Shown here: positions 1 through 8,925 of the stretch, one piece after another
Position numbering within the stretch: position 1 is the first letter of the stretch
Layout of the letters: each line of letters starts with the position of its first letter
Source of the DNA: Azospirillum sp.
Lineage (GTDB): Bacteria > Pseudomonadota > Alphaproteobacteria > Azospirillales > Azospirillaceae
Direction: 5' to 3'
Assembly: GCA_016124535.1 (NCBI GenBank)
Contig: WGNK01000044.1
Span: 1 to 64,000, forward strand
DNA: 64,000 bases
Program-made: the position numbers and the translations under genes
Notes under the pieces: model-generated
What the model was told of the DNA's origin: nothing
The model's input: the letters and a program-made list of their open reading frames with translations, nothing else
Databases searched by the model: none

Positions 1-91
1 GCCGTATTCGCCCCGATGGTCCGCCACCATCCGCACCGCCCGCGACCGCACTTCAGGCGAAAACGATGCCGTTGTCTTCTTGCCGTCCATG
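1..91 (-). CDS. IS3-family transposase OrfA, N-terminal 30 codons (partial)
   Basis: The minus-strand ATG at 91 opens MDGKKTTASFSPEVRSRAVR and continues to the window edge. The pattern F-S-P-E-V-R-x-R-A-V-R-M-V is the usual start of the helix-turn-helix OrfA of IS3 elements, which binds the terminal repeats and is fused by frameshifting to the DDE catalytic OrfB. A ribosome-binding GAGAGGATGG sequence lies just upstream. The remainder lies outside the window, so intactness cannot be judged. Confidence 0.7.
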
Positions 92-140
92 GCCCCATCC
101 TCTCAAGAGTTGGAGCCTCCGGCAATCCCGGGGCGGTTCA
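1..140 (-). mobile_element. End of an IS3-family insertion sequence (truncated by window edge)
   Basis: The minus strand reads from a terminal TGAACCGCCCCGGGATTGCC (rightmost base 140) into a short leader and then an orfA-type transposase start. TGAACCGCCCCGGG-type ends followed by a GAGGCTCC segment are typical of IS3-family terminal inverted repeats. Only the left (orfA-proximal) end lies in the window; the rest is off the edge. The element abuts a tyrosine-recombinase-like reading frame. Assignment to IS3 is from motif resemblance and is moderately sure; the exact group is not determined. Confidence 0.7.
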
Positions 141-316
141 GTCCTCTGATAGCGCTGTGTGGTCTCGTAGCTTTTGTGTCCTGCCAGCTTCTGGGTAACG
201 GCTCCCGGTTCGGTTGCCACCAGCGACGCCTGGAACCGGATCGCGATCAGCCTGCGTTCGGGGCAACCGGGCCGGGCCGCGGCATAACGCTTGATCGTGA
301 AGGAGGAGGTTTCCAT
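141..316 (-). pseudogene. Remnant of a tyrosine recombinase C-terminus, interrupted by the IS
   Basis: On the minus strand the frame beginning near 316 contains QKLAGHKSYETTQRYQ, preceded by an F-x-A-S-L-V-A stretch. This resembles the C-terminal box of phage-type integrases (G-H-K/S...T-x-x-x-Y), where the His and the Tyr are catalytic. The rest of a recombinase (the Arg boxes and N-terminal domain) is not present upstream, and the IS terminal repeat starts a few codons after the Tyr. I read it as a fragment left from an integrase gene hit by the IS. The match is short, so this is tentative. Confidence 0.35.
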
Positions 317-628
317 GACCCGCCCATACTCGCAATCCCGCGGCGCTCAGATCGCCGCGGTGGTGGTGAGCTATGCTCCGGGGCCCGCTTCGCCGTCGCA
401 CCACCACGCCGGCAGCGTGTTCGCCTTTGTGCTGACCGGCGCCATGCGCTCGGGAGAACTCGGCGACCGGCCCGGCGCGGGTCTATCAGGCCGGTGAAAG
501 CTTCTTCTAACCGCCGGGCAGCCAGCCAGCATCTGGTCAGCGCGAACGCCAGCGCCACCGTGCCCGCCAGCCTGCTTGCGGTCTTCATCGCCGATGATGG
601 CGCAGCTCTGACCGTGTTCGACCGGTGA
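315..628 (+). pseudogene. Cupin-domain protein, disrupted by frameshifts and a stop
   Basis: An AGGAGGAGG ribosome-binding site precedes ATG 315. The first frame gives a cupin-like start with SPSHHHAGSVFAFVLTG, containing the metal-binding H-x-H pattern. Near 455 the frame is lost; the continuation (ARVYQAGESFF) is one frame away and meets TAA at 508 where a Glu codon would be expected before PPG. A second shift near 520 restores QHLVSANASATVPASLLAVF and a natural TGA at 628. Together the three pieces make one roughly 105-residue single-domain cupin. The reading as a recently inactivated gene is strong; the original substrate cannot be inferred. Confidence 0.8.
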
Positions 629-740
629 TCCCGGAGTCCTGTGGTTTTGGCCGGCGGATTTGACCATAGCGCGACCGGCCGACCGCCAAAGCGGGGGTTT
701 TGCCGGCCGCCGGGGGGGCCTTGAACCGCTTGGGCTCCGG

Positions 741-3700
741 TCAACGGTGGTGCCGCTCCAGCCCGATCTGCTTGACCAAGGTATAAAGGGCGGGGATCAC
801 GATCAGGGTGAGCACGGTTGACGAAACCATGCCGCCGACCATCGGCACCGCGATCCGGCGCATGACTTCGGACCCCGTGCCGGTGCTCCAGAGGATCGGC
901 AGCAGGCCGGCCATGATCGCGACCACGGTCATCATCTTGGGCCGCACCCGTTCGACCGCGCCTTCCATCACCGCAGCGTAGAGGTCGGCGCGGGTCATCG
1001 CCGCCCCCTCCGCGGCGCGACGGGCGGTGACCGCGGCCAGCGCGTGGTCGAGATAGATCAGCATGATCACCCCGGTCTCGGCGGCGACCCCGGCCAGCGC
1101 GATGAAGCCGACCGCGACCGCGACGCTGATGTTGAACGCCATCGCGTACATCAGCCAGACCCCGCCGACCAGTGCGAAGGGCAGCGACAGCATGACGATC
1201 AGGGTCTCGGCAATCCGGCCGAAATTGAGGTAAAGTAACAGGAAAATGATGAAGATGGTCAGCGGCACCACCACCGCCATCCTGGCCTGGGCGCGCTCCA
1301 GATACTCGAACTGGCCGCTCCACTGCAGGAAATAGCCGGTCGGCAACGCCACCTGCCGGGCCACCGCCTTGCGGGCGTCGGCGACGTAGCCGCCGATGTC
1401 GCGGCCCCGCAGATCGACAAAAATATAGACCGAGAGCAGAGCGTTTTCGGTGCGGATCGCCGCCGGCCCCTGCTCCAGCCGAACCGCGGCCAATTGACCG
1501 AGCGGGATCTGCTTGCCGTCCTGGGTGCTGACCAGGACCCGGGTTGCGATCGAGTCCGGGTCGGAGCGGAAGGCGCGCGGATAGCGGACATTGACCGAGA
1601 AGCGCTCGCGCCCCTCGACCGTGGTGGTCACGGTCTCGCCGCCGAGTGCGGTCAGGATCACCTCCTGCAACTCGCCGATGGTCAGGCCATAGCGGGCGAG
1701 CGCGGCGCGGTCGGGATCGATGGTCAGATAATAGCCGCCGCCGACCCGCTCGGCATAGGCGCTGGTGGTGCCGGGCACGGTCTTGACCGCGGCCTCGATC
1801 TTCTGGGCGAGCTTCTCTAACTCGTCCAGCGACTTGCCGAATACCTTGACCCCGATCGGGGTACGAATGCCGGTCGACAGCATGTCGATGCGGGCGCGCA
1901 GCGGCATGGTCCAGGCATTGCTGATCCCCGGCATCTGCAGCGCCTGGTCCATCTCGGCGATCAACTTGTCCATGGTCAGGCCGGGACGCCAGCTCGCCGC
2001 GGGCTTGAGCGTGATCACGGTCTCGAACATCTCGGTCGGCGCCGGGTCGGTGGCGGTGACGGCGCGGCCGGCCTTGCCCAAGACCTGGTCGACTTCGGGA
2101 AAGCTCTTGATGATCTTGTTCTGGGTCTGCAGCAGCTCCTCGGCCTTGCCGATCGACAGGCCGGGCAGCGTGGTCGGCATGAACAGCAAGGTGCCTTCGT
2201 CGAGTGTCGGCATGAATTCGCTGCCGAGCCGGAGCGCCGGCCAGGCCGAAGCGGTCAGCGCGACCAGAGCCAGCACGATGGTGGTCTTCTTGAAGCGCAG
2301 GACGCCGCGGATCAGCGGCCGGTAGAGCCAGATCAGCAGCCGGTTGAGCGGGTTTTTCTGCTCGGGCACGATCCGGCCGCGGACGAACAGCAGCATCAGC
2401 ACCGGCACCAGGGTGACCGAGAGAAAGGCCGCACCGGCCATCGAAAAGGTCTTGGTGAAGGCGAGCGGCTTGAACAGCCGGCCCTCCTGGGCCTCCAGCG
2501 TGAATACCGGCAGGAACGAGACGGTGATGATCAAGAGGCTGAAGAACAGGGCCGGCCCGACCTCGACCGCCGCGTCGATCAGCACCGCGGCGCGCGCGGT
2601 GCCGGGCGGCGCCCGCTCCAGATGCTTGTGGGCATTCTCGATCATGACGATGGCGGCGTCGACCATGGCGCCGACGGCAATCGCAATGCCGCCCAGGCTC
2701 ATGATGTTGGAGGTCATGCCCAGGGACTGCATCAGGATCACCGCGATCAGCACGCCGACCGGCAGCATCAGGATCGCGACGAAGGCGCTGCGGACATGCA
2801 TCAGGAAGGCGATGCAGACCAGGGCGACGATCAGGGCTTCCTCGATCAGGGTGTGTTTGAGCGTCGCCACGGCGCTGAGGATAAGTTCCGAGCGGTCGTA
2901 GATGCCCCGGATCGACACGCCTTCGGGCAGCAGCCCGGCGACCTCGGTCAGACGATCCTTGACGTTGCGGATCACGTCGAGCGCGTTCTGGCCGAAGCGC
3001 TGGACGACGATGCCGCTGACCACCTCGCCTTCGCCGTTGAGCTCGGTCAGGCCGCGGCGCTCGTCCGGCCCCAGCTCGACCCGGGCGACATCGCGCAGCA
3101 GCACCGGGGTGCCCTGCTCGACCTTGAGCACGATTTGCTCGAGATCGGGAATGCCGCGCAGATAACCCCGCCCGCGTACCACGTATTCGGTCTCGGCCAG
3201 TTCGACCACCCGGCCGCCGACATCCAGGTTGCTGGCGCGGATCGCCTGGGTTACCCGGTCGAGGGTGATCCGGTAGGCCTGGAGCTTCTGGGGATCGACC
3301 ACCGCCTGGTATTGCTGGACGTAGCCGCCGACGCTGGCGATTTCGGCCACACCCTCGGCCTTGGCCAATTGGTAGCGCAGATACCAGTCCTGGAGCGTCC
3401 GCAACTCGGCCAGGGTGCGGTTCTTCGCCAGCACGACGTATTGATAGACCCAGCCGACCCCGGTGGCATCCGGACCCAGCGTCGGGGTGATGCCGGTGGG
3501 CAGACGTTTGGCGGCGTAGCTGAGATATTCGAGCACGCGGGAACGCGCCCAGTAGATGTCGGTGCCGTCCTCGAAGATGATGTAGACGAAGGAGGCGCCG
3601 AAGAACGAGAAGCCGCGCACCAGCTTGGAATGGGGCACGGTCAGCATGGCGGTGGTCAGGGGATAAGTCACCTGATCCTCGACCACCTGGGGTGCCTGAC

Positions 3701-3872
3701 CGGGAAAATCGGTGTAGAGGATGACCTGGACATCGGAGAGGTCCGGCAGGGCGTCGAGCGGAATCCGCAGCACCGAATGAACCCCGGCTGCGATCACCAG
3801 CAGCGTGCCGAGCACGATCAGAAAAGCATTGCGCGCAGACCAGCGGATGACGGCGGCGATCATCGGATACAT
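741..3872 (-). CDS. cusA: CusA-type heavy-metal efflux RND transporter
   Basis: Inner-membrane proton-driven pump of about 1043 residues, the family's usual length, exporting Cu(I)/Ag(I) through the CusCBA tripartite complex. Family marks are visible: a first transmembrane segment (FLIVLGTLLVIAAG), LPDLSDVQVIL near the N-terminus, and the three Met contexts that carry Cu(I) in CusA (LLFMPTTLPG, PTEMFETVITLKP, RIDMLSTGIRTP). These favour monovalent copper/silver over the Czc zinc/cobalt branch. The start is placed at the ATG reading MYPMIAAVIRW; the frame stays open upstream but shows no plausible site. It is the last gene of cusC-cusB-cusA, 73 bases after cusB. No cusF is seen nearby. Confidence 0.9.
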   Translation of the reverse strand: MYPMIAAVIRWSARNAFLIVLGTLLVIAAGVHSVLRIPLDALPDLSDVQVILYTDFPGQAPQVVEDQVTYPLTTAMLTVPHSKLVRGFSFFGASFVYIIFEDGTDIYWARSRVLEYLSYAAKRLPTGITPTLGPDATGVGWVYQYVVLAKNRTLAELRTLQDWYLRYQLAKAEGVAEIASVGGYVQQYQAVVDPQKLQAYRITLDRVTQAIRASNLDVGGRVVELAETEYVVRGRGYLRGIPDLEQIVLKVEQGTPVLLRDVARVELGPDERRGLTELNGEGEVVSGIVVQRFGQNALDVIRNVKDRLTEVAGLLPEGVSIRGIYDRSELILSAVATLKHTLIEEALIVALVCIAFLMHVRSAFVAILMLPVGVLIAVILMQSLGMTSNIMSLGGIAIAVGAMVDAAIVMIENAHKHLERAPPGTARAAVLIDAAVEVGPALFFSLLIITVSFLPVFTLEAQEGRLFKPLAFTKTFSMAGAAFLSVTLVPVLMLLFVRGRIVPEQKNPLNRLLIWLYRPLIRGVLRFKKTTIVLALVALTASAWPALRLGSEFMPTLDEGTLLFMPTTLPGLSIGKAEELLQTQNKIIKSFPEVDQVLGKAGRAVTATDPAPTEMFETVITLKPAASWRPGLTMDKLIAEMDQALQMPGISNAWTMPLRARIDMLSTGIRTPIGVKVFGKSLDELEKLAQKIEAAVKTVPGTTSAYAERVGGGYYLTIDPDRAALARYGLTIGELQEVILTALGGETVTTTVEGRERFSVNVRYPRAFRSDPDSIATRVLVSTQDGKQIPLGQLAAVRLEQGPAAIRTENALLSVYIFVDLRGRDIGGYVADARKAVARQVALPTGYFLQWSGQFEYLERAQARMAVVVPLTIFIIFLLLYLNFGRIAETLIVMLSLPFALVGGVWLMYAMAFNISVAVAVGFIALAGVAAETGVIMLIYLDHALAAVTARRAAEGAAMTRADLYAAVMEGAVERVRPKMMTVVAIMAGLLPILWSTGTGSEVMRRIAVPMVGGMVSSTVLTLIVIPALYTLVKQIGLERHHR

Positions 3873-3945
3873 CCCACAAGGGTATTGGGGTCCGGGGCCG
3901 CCGGCCCCGGTCGGGGAGTGCGAGGGGAGAGCCCCCTCGGGAGCG

Positions 3946-5220
3946 TCACTTGCCGTGCTCGAAATGGCCAAGGGCGGCGCGCAGATTGGCTTCGGCGTCG
4001 ATCAGGAAATTGGCGCGCACCACCACGATATCGCCGGCGACCAGGCCGTCGCGCACTTCGACGTAGCCGTCGGCGCGGACGCCGGTGCGTACCGGCCGCG
4101 GTTCGTAGAGACCCTCGCCGCGCTCGACCAGCACGACCTGGCGGCTGCCGGTGTCGAGCAGTGCCGAGTCCGGCATCGCCAGCACCTGGCCGTCGCCCTG
4201 GGGGGCCGCCAGCACCACGGTGGCATAGAGCGCCGGGCGCAGCTCGCCATCGGGGTTGGCCAGTTCGACCCGGACCTTGACGGTGCGGGTTTCGGCGGTC
4301 AGGGTCGGATAGATGAAATCGACCTTGCCGGCGAACGGGCGGCCAGGAAAGGCGTTGAGGCTGACTTCGGCCTTTTGCCCCGGTCTGATCTGACCCAGAT
4401 CCTGCTCGAACACCTCGGCAATCACCCAGACCCGCGAGAGATCGGCGATCTTGTAGAGCATTTCGCCGGGCATGAACCGCATGCCCCGGACCGCGATCTT
4501 GTCCAGGATCACGCCATCCGCCGGGGCGGTGATCGACAAGGTCCGGCTGGCGCTGCCGCGGCGACCCAGACGCTGGATCTGATCCTCGCCGATGTCCCAG
4601 TAGCGCAGCCGGGTGAGCGCACTTTCCGCCAGCTGGCGGGCGGTGGCGCGAGTCTCGGCATCGGCGTCCTTGAGTGCGGCAAGATTGCGCGCCGCCACCA
4701 GATACTCCTGCTGAGCCAGCACCAGGCCGGGCGAATAGACCTCCATCAGCGATTCGCCGCGGTGGACCCTCTGGCCGGTGGTGTCGGCGTTGAGCTGCTC
4801 GATCCAGCCTTCGAATTTCGGCGCAATCACCGTCAGGCGCCGCTCGTCGACCTGGATGGTACCGACCGCACGGATCGAGCGCACCATCGGCCGCAAGGCC
4901 ACCGCCTCAGTCCGAACCCCCAGTTTCTGGACCTTGTCGAGCCCGACCCGCACCGTCCCGGCGTCGCCGGCCTCGTCCTGGTAGACCGGGATGTAATCCA
5001 TCCCCATGCCATCCTTCTTGGGTACCGGCGAAGTGTCGGCGAGACCCATCGGGTTGCGGTAGTAGAGTATCTTGCGCTCGGCATGTGCCGGCGCCGCTGC
5101 GCCCTGGCCGGCATCCGCTGCTTGTGCCAGGCAATGGGCGCTCCAGCCGAGGATTACGGCGAGGAGTACGGCGAGCCCGGCAAAGGCCAAACCCCGCCGG
5201 GGCGATCGGGAAACGCCCAT
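3946..5220 (-). CDS. cusB: CusB-type periplasmic adaptor of copper/silver efflux
   Basis: Membrane-fusion protein (about 424 residues) linking the RND pump to the outer-membrane channel. It begins with an N-terminal hydrophobic signal/anchor (AFAGLAVLLAVILGWSAH), then a heavy-metal-binding module (ILYYRNPMG ... DGMGMDYIPVY) whose Met/Tyr pattern is typical of CusB and CopA-linked HMBD domains, then barrel-sandwich and coiled-coil adaptor regions and a beta-barrel (VWVIAEVFEQDLGQI). The ATG at 5220 overlaps the TGA of the upstream channel gene by one base (TGATG), so translation is probably coupled. An open frame continues past this start into cusC but is spurious. Confidence 0.9.
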   Translation of the reverse strand: MGVSRSPRRGLAFAGLAVLLAVILGWSAHCLAQAADAGQGAAAPAHAERKILYYRNPMGLADTSPVPKKDGMGMDYIPVYQDEAGDAGTVRVGLDKVQKLGVRTEAVALRPMVRSIRAVGTIQVDERRLTVIAPKFEGWIEQLNADTTGQRVHRGESLMEVYSPGLVLAQQEYLVAARNLAALKDADAETRATARQLAESALTRLRYWDIGEDQIQRLGRRGSASRTLSITAPADGVILDKIAVRGMRFMPGEMLYKIADLSRVWVIAEVFEQDLGQIRPGQKAEVSLNAFPGRPFAGKVDFIYPTLTAETRTVKVRVELANPDGELRPALYATVVLAAPQGDGQVLAMPDSALLDTGSRQVVLVERGEGLYEPRPVRTGVRADGYVEVRDGLVAGDIVVVRANFLIDAEANLRAALGHFEHGK

Positions 5221-6557
5221 CACAAATCTCCTCCGATCGTCCGCTCGATTTCGGCGAGGCGGGCCTGTTGTTCGAATTGCACCTTGAGCAGATCGATGAA
5301 GGCGCGCTGCAGCCGCTGCACCCCGTCGAGCACCGGCGTGATCTCGCCGAGCCCGATCTCGTAGCTCTTCAGCGCCGATTGCACGGCGATCCTGGCCTGG
5401 GGAATCCCGGTGTCGCGCAGCACCTTGACCATGCCGGTAGCGGCGTCCAGGCCGGCCAGCGCCACCTGGAGGTCGGCATCGATGTTCAGGCTGACCGCAT
5501 CGCGCCGGGAACGGGCCGCCGAAGCCATCGCCGTCGCCTCGGCCTGCTGGGATCGCCGCAGACCCCATTGCAGCGGGATATTGACCTCGACCATCGCCTG
5601 ATAGCTGTCCAGGGTGTTGTTCTTCTGGACCACCCCGACGCCGACCCCAAGGTCCGGGTACCATGCCCGGTCAGCCAGCGACCGGGTGCCGTCGGCGGCC
5701 TCGATGCGGGCCGCTTCAATTCGCAATAGCGGGTTGGCCGCCTGCGCCCTTTCGCGCAAGACATTGAAATCCAGAGATCTGGCATCGGGCAAGGGTCGCG
5801 GTCTCGGCTGCTCGACCAGCGGCTGGTCGGGCGCGCGGCCGATCAGCGCGTTGAGCCGCGCGCGCAGACGGCGGCGGTCGCCATCCAGCCGGAGCCGCTC
5901 AGAGGTCAGCGCCGCGCGTTCCGCCTCTGCGGTGATCGGCTCCTGCTGCTGGCCCATGCCCTGGGCGTAGCGCAGCTGCGCCAGGCGGCCGAGCGCCCGC
6001 ACGATGTTGAGCAATTCGTCGGTCTGGTCGGTGGCGAGATGGACCAGATGGTACTCGGCATAGGTGGTCTTGACCCGCATCGCCAGTTCGGTCAGCAGGC
6101 CGGCCAGCTTGCCTTCGGCCTGCCGGCTCTCCGCTTCGGCGATCTCCCGCTTCAGGCCGCGTTTCCCCCATAACGGAAACTCCTGCCGGAAGAGATATTT
6201 GGCGGTGCCGATCCGCGACCGCGGCAAACCCGAGGGGTTGCGGGCGATGTCCTCAACCTGGACCTGGAATTTCGGATCCGGCAGGGCATCGGCGCCCTCG
6301 ATCCGCGCCGCCGCCGCCTCCGCTTCGAGTCCGCTCGCCGCCAGCTCGGGATTCATCTTGCGGACCAGCGCCAGCAACTCCTCGACCGAGGCGCCGACCG
6401 CCCCCGGAGCTTCCGGCCGATGGCGATGGGCGAGCGTCTCGGCCGGCGCGGCCTGGGGCGCCGCCAGGACCAGGCCGACCAGGCAGCAAGCAAAAAAAAC
6501 GCTGGCCGACCCGGCCTTTACCGGGTGACCGGGAGATGCAGCGATCCGACTGGGCAT
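5220..6557 (-). CDS. cusC: TolC/CusC-like outer-membrane efflux channel
   Basis: 445 residues with an N-terminal signal peptide (VFFACCLVGLVLAAPQAAPA) followed by the paired OEP repeats typical of TolC-type channels (VEELLALVRKMNPELAAS ... ; FNVLRERAQAANPLLRIEAA ...). First gene of the minus-strand efflux operon and immediately upstream of cusB. It is divergent from the response-regulator gene, with a 153-base intergenic region that should hold both promoters. No lipobox Cys is obvious after the signal, unlike E. coli CusC, so the symbol is by operon role. Confidence 0.85.
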   Translation of the reverse strand: MPSRIAASPGHPVKAGSASVFFACCLVGLVLAAPQAAPAETLAHRHRPEAPGAVGASVEELLALVRKMNPELAASGLEAEAAAARIEGADALPDPKFQVQVEDIARNPSGLPRSRIGTAKYLFRQEFPLWGKRGLKREIAEAESRQAEGKLAGLLTELAMRVKTTYAEYHLVHLATDQTDELLNIVRALGRLAQLRYAQGMGQQQEPITAEAERAALTSERLRLDGDRRRLRARLNALIGRAPDQPLVEQPRPRPLPDARSLDFNVLRERAQAANPLLRIEAARIEAADGTRSLADRAWYPDLGVGVGVVQKNNTLDSYQAMVEVNIPLQWGLRRSQQAEATAMASAARSRRDAVSLNIDADLQVALAGLDAATGMVKVLRDTGIPQARIAVQSALKSYEIGLGEITPVLDGVQRLQRAFIDLLKVQFEQQARLAEIERTIGGDL

Positions 6558-6610
6558 GTGTGCCGTTCCCTAAGGGGCAACCGACGATTTGGCCGGCACC
6601 CTGCCGGGGA

Positions 6611-6654
6611 TTTGTCACAGAAGTTTGTCAGGCCCGCCGATCGCAGCCTTGTCA
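6611..6654. promoter_or_regulatory. Three TTGTCA repeats in the cus divergent promoter region
   Basis: The intergenic region between the efflux operon and its regulator holds TTGTCA at 6612-6617, 6625-6630 and 6649-6654, all in the same orientation with offsets of 13 and 24 bases. Direct repeats in a divergent metal-resistance promoter are a plausible binding array for the OmpR-family regulator encoded next to it. OmpR-type sites usually repeat every 10-11 bases, so the spacing is imperfect. This is inference only. Confidence 0.35.
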
Positions 6655-6710
6655 TGATTTGTTGCAATTTCGGCACTTCGCGGGCGCGCCGGAGGGACTA
6701 TCTTGCGACC

Positions 6711-7430
6711 ATGGAAAGGCAGCCGCATGTGCTGGTGGTCGACGACAACCGGGAAATCCGCGACCTGCTCGGGCGCTTTCTGGTCAGGCACGGCCTGCGC
6801 ACCACCGCCGTGGTCGACGGCCCCGGCATGCGCAAGGTTCTCGCCGAGGCGCGGATCGATCTGATCGTGCTCGACCTGATGCTGTCCGGCGAGGACGGCC
6901 TGAGGCTGTGCCGCACCCTGCGCGCCGGCTCGGACATCCCGATCATCATGCTGACCGCGATGGGCGAGCAGCCCGACCGCATCGCCGGTCTGGAGGCCGG
7001 CGCCGACGACTATCTGGCCAAGCCGTTCGATCCGCGGGAATTGGTCGCGCGCATCCGGGCCGTGCTGCGGCGCACCGGACCCCGGCGGTCGGGTCGCACG
7101 ATCCCGGCGGAGACGCGCATCCGCTTCGCCGGTTGGACCCTGGATCCGGCCCAGCGCGCGCTGATCGACGCCGAGGGCGTGGTCGAACCGCTCAGCAGCG
7201 GCGAATTCAGCCTGCTGATGGTGTTCGTCGAGCACCCCCAGCGGGTGCTGAACCGCGACCAGTTGCTGGATCTCGCCCGCGGCCGTTCGGCACAACTGTT
7301 CGACCGCAGTATCGATACCCAGGTCATGCGTTTACGCCGCAAACTTGAAGACGACCCTAAGGCTCCTCTGCTGATTAAAACCGTGTGGGGCGAGGGTTAT
7401 CTGTTCACTCCTAAGGTCATCCCCGAATGA
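6711..7430 (+). CDS. OmpR/PhoB-family response regulator, probable metal-efflux regulator
   Basis: 239 residues: receiver domain from HVLVVDDNREI with phospho-acceptor in IVLDLMLSGEDG and the conserved Lys in YLAKPFDPREL, then a winged-helix trans_reg_C domain ending VWGEGYLF. The chosen ATG at 6711 opens directly at the receiver; an open frame runs much further upstream but crosses the divergent promoter. Its stop overlaps the kinase start (ATGA). The location head-to-head with cusCBA suggests it controls that operon in the manner of CusR, although the receiver-output layout alone does not prove metal sensing. Confidence 0.9.
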   Translation: MERQPHVLVVDDNREIRDLLGRFLVRHGLRTTAVVDGPGMRKVLAEARIDLIVLDLMLSGEDGLRLCRTLRAGSDIPIIMLTAMGEQPDRIAGLEAGADDYLAKPFDPRELVARIRAVLRRTGPRRSGRTIPAETRIRFAGWTLDPAQRALIDAEGVVEPLSSGEFSLLMVFVEHPQRVLNRDQLLDLARGRSAQLFDRSIDTQVMRLRRKLEDDPKAPLLIKTVWGEGYLFTPKVIPE

Positions 7431-8842
7431 TCCGCCTGGTCCCCGACAGCATCGCCGGCAGAATTATTCTGACCCTGTTTCTCGGGCTGACGATTTCTCA
7501 CTTTATCAGCATCATGGTTTTTACCAGTGAAAAGCTGGAGGCGATCACCCTGGTCGGCAAAGACCAGATTATCGAACGGATCGCCGAGATTTCGCGACAT
7601 TTGGCCGAAATACCCAAGGAGTATCGCGGCGACGTCATCGCGATCATCGACACGCCGCTGTTCCGGGTCAGCAGGGGCCCGCTGGCCGGGGCGGCGCCAG
7701 GCCGCGACCAGGGCGACGTCGACGAGGCGGAGCGGATCGCCGCTCAATTGCGGGCGCAGACCGGTAAGGCTGCCGTCGAAATCTCCGCCGTCCGGTCGCT
7801 CCGGTTCCACGACGATCAGGGCCTTACGCCGCTCTTGCGCCTGATGATGCTGGGTCAGCTGCAGGTGGTCGAGTGGCTGCACGGCCATGTTGACGATCGC
7901 GAAATTGCGGCGCAGGTGACCCTGTCCGGCGGGGACGTCATCACCTTCGCCAGTCACCCCTTGCGCCTGCATGGCTCGGTGATCGGGCATGCGACGCTTT
8001 CGGTTCTGATCATGGCGGCCTCGACCTTTCTGTTTTCGCTGATCATCGTGCGCTATCTGACCGTGCCCCTGACCCGGGTGGCGCGGGCCGCGGAACGGTT
8101 CGGCCAGGATTTGTCCGCGCCCCCCCTGCCCGAGGTCGGCGCCGCGGAGGCGCGTGCGGTCGCGCGGGCATTCAACGAGATGAACCGGCGCATCCGGCAA
8201 TTCGTCGAGGACCGTACCCGGATGATTGCCGCGATTTCCCATGATCTGCGCACCCCGATCACCCTGTTGCGTCTGCGCACCGAGTTCATCACCGACCCCG
8301 ACGAGCGGGCGCGGATGCGCGCGACGCTGGCCGAGATGGAGGGGATGATCGCGGCGACCCTGGCGTTCGCCCGTGACGATGCGGCCGACGAGCCGCGGCT
8401 GCGGGTCGATCTCGCCGCGCTGCTGTCGAGCATCTGCTACGACATGGCCGATGCCGGCCTGCCGGTCCGCTTCGAGCCCGAGAGCAAGGTTTCCCTGGAG
8501 TGCCGGCCTGGCGCGCTGCGCCGGGCCTTGACCAATCTCCTGGATAATTCGGTCAAATACGGCGGTGGTGCGCGGGTGTCCTTGGCGGAAAGCGAGCGCG
8601 AGATCCGTATCCTGATCGACGACGACGGTCCGGGGATTGCGGAGGCGGAGCAGGAAGCGGTGTTCAGGCCGTTCTACCGGCTGGAGCCGTCACGCAACCG
8701 GGAGTTCGGCGGCGTCGGCCTCGGCCTCAGCGTCGCGCGAACCATCATCCACGGCCATGGCGGCGCTATCACCCTCGCCAACCGGCCGGAAGGCGGCCTG
8801 CGGGTCACCCTGACCTTGCCGCTAAATCCGAACACCGGCTGA
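7427..8842 (+). CDS. EnvZ-type membrane sensor histidine kinase
   Basis: 471 residues: TM1 (IILTLFLGLTISHFISIMVF), a periplasmic region of about 150 residues, TM2 (ATLSVLIMAASTFLFSLIIV), HAMP (LTRVARAAERFGQD), HisKA with phospho-acceptor His 272 in ISHDLRTPITLLRLR, N box (NLLDNSVKYGG), G1 (DDDGPGI) and G2 (GGVGLGLSV). Start ATG overlaps the regulator stop by four bases, so the pair is one operon. No obvious Met/His-rich metal site was noticed in the periplasmic loop, so copper sensing rests on context only. It is clearly paralogous to the histidine-less kinase at 32.7 kb. Confidence 0.9.
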   Translation: MIRLVPDSIAGRIILTLFLGLTISHFISIMVFTSEKLEAITLVGKDQIIERIAEISRHLAEIPKEYRGDVIAIIDTPLFRVSRGPLAGAAPGRDQGDVDEAERIAAQLRAQTGKAAVEISAVRSLRFHDDQGLTPLLRLMMLGQLQVVEWLHGHVDDREIAAQVTLSGGDVITFASHPLRLHGSVIGHATLSVLIMAASTFLFSLIIVRYLTVPLTRVARAAERFGQDLSAPPLPEVGAAEARAVARAFNEMNRRIRQFVEDRTRMIAAISHDLRTPITLLRLRTEFITDPDERARMRATLAEMEGMIAATLAFARDDAADEPRLRVDLAALLSSICYDMADAGLPVRFEPESKVSLECRPGALRRALTNLLDNSVKYGGGARVSLAESEREIRILIDDDGPGIAEAEQEAVFRPFYRLEPSRNREFGGVGLGLSVARTIIHGHGGAITLANRPEGGLRVTLTLPLNPNTG

Positions 8843-8925
8843 CCAACCCGGCCGGCCCGGCGGATCGCGCTGCCGGCGGCCTTCGGGACCGCGGGTCTCT
8901 GGTTGGGCTGCGAGCCAGGCGGGCC

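Noticed and set aside
247..3879. A very long minus-strand open frame (about 1210 codons) over cusA
   Set aside because: It is the out-of-frame shadow of cusA. Its composition is Arg/Gly/Pro-rich without any domain, as expected from GC-rich third-position bias.
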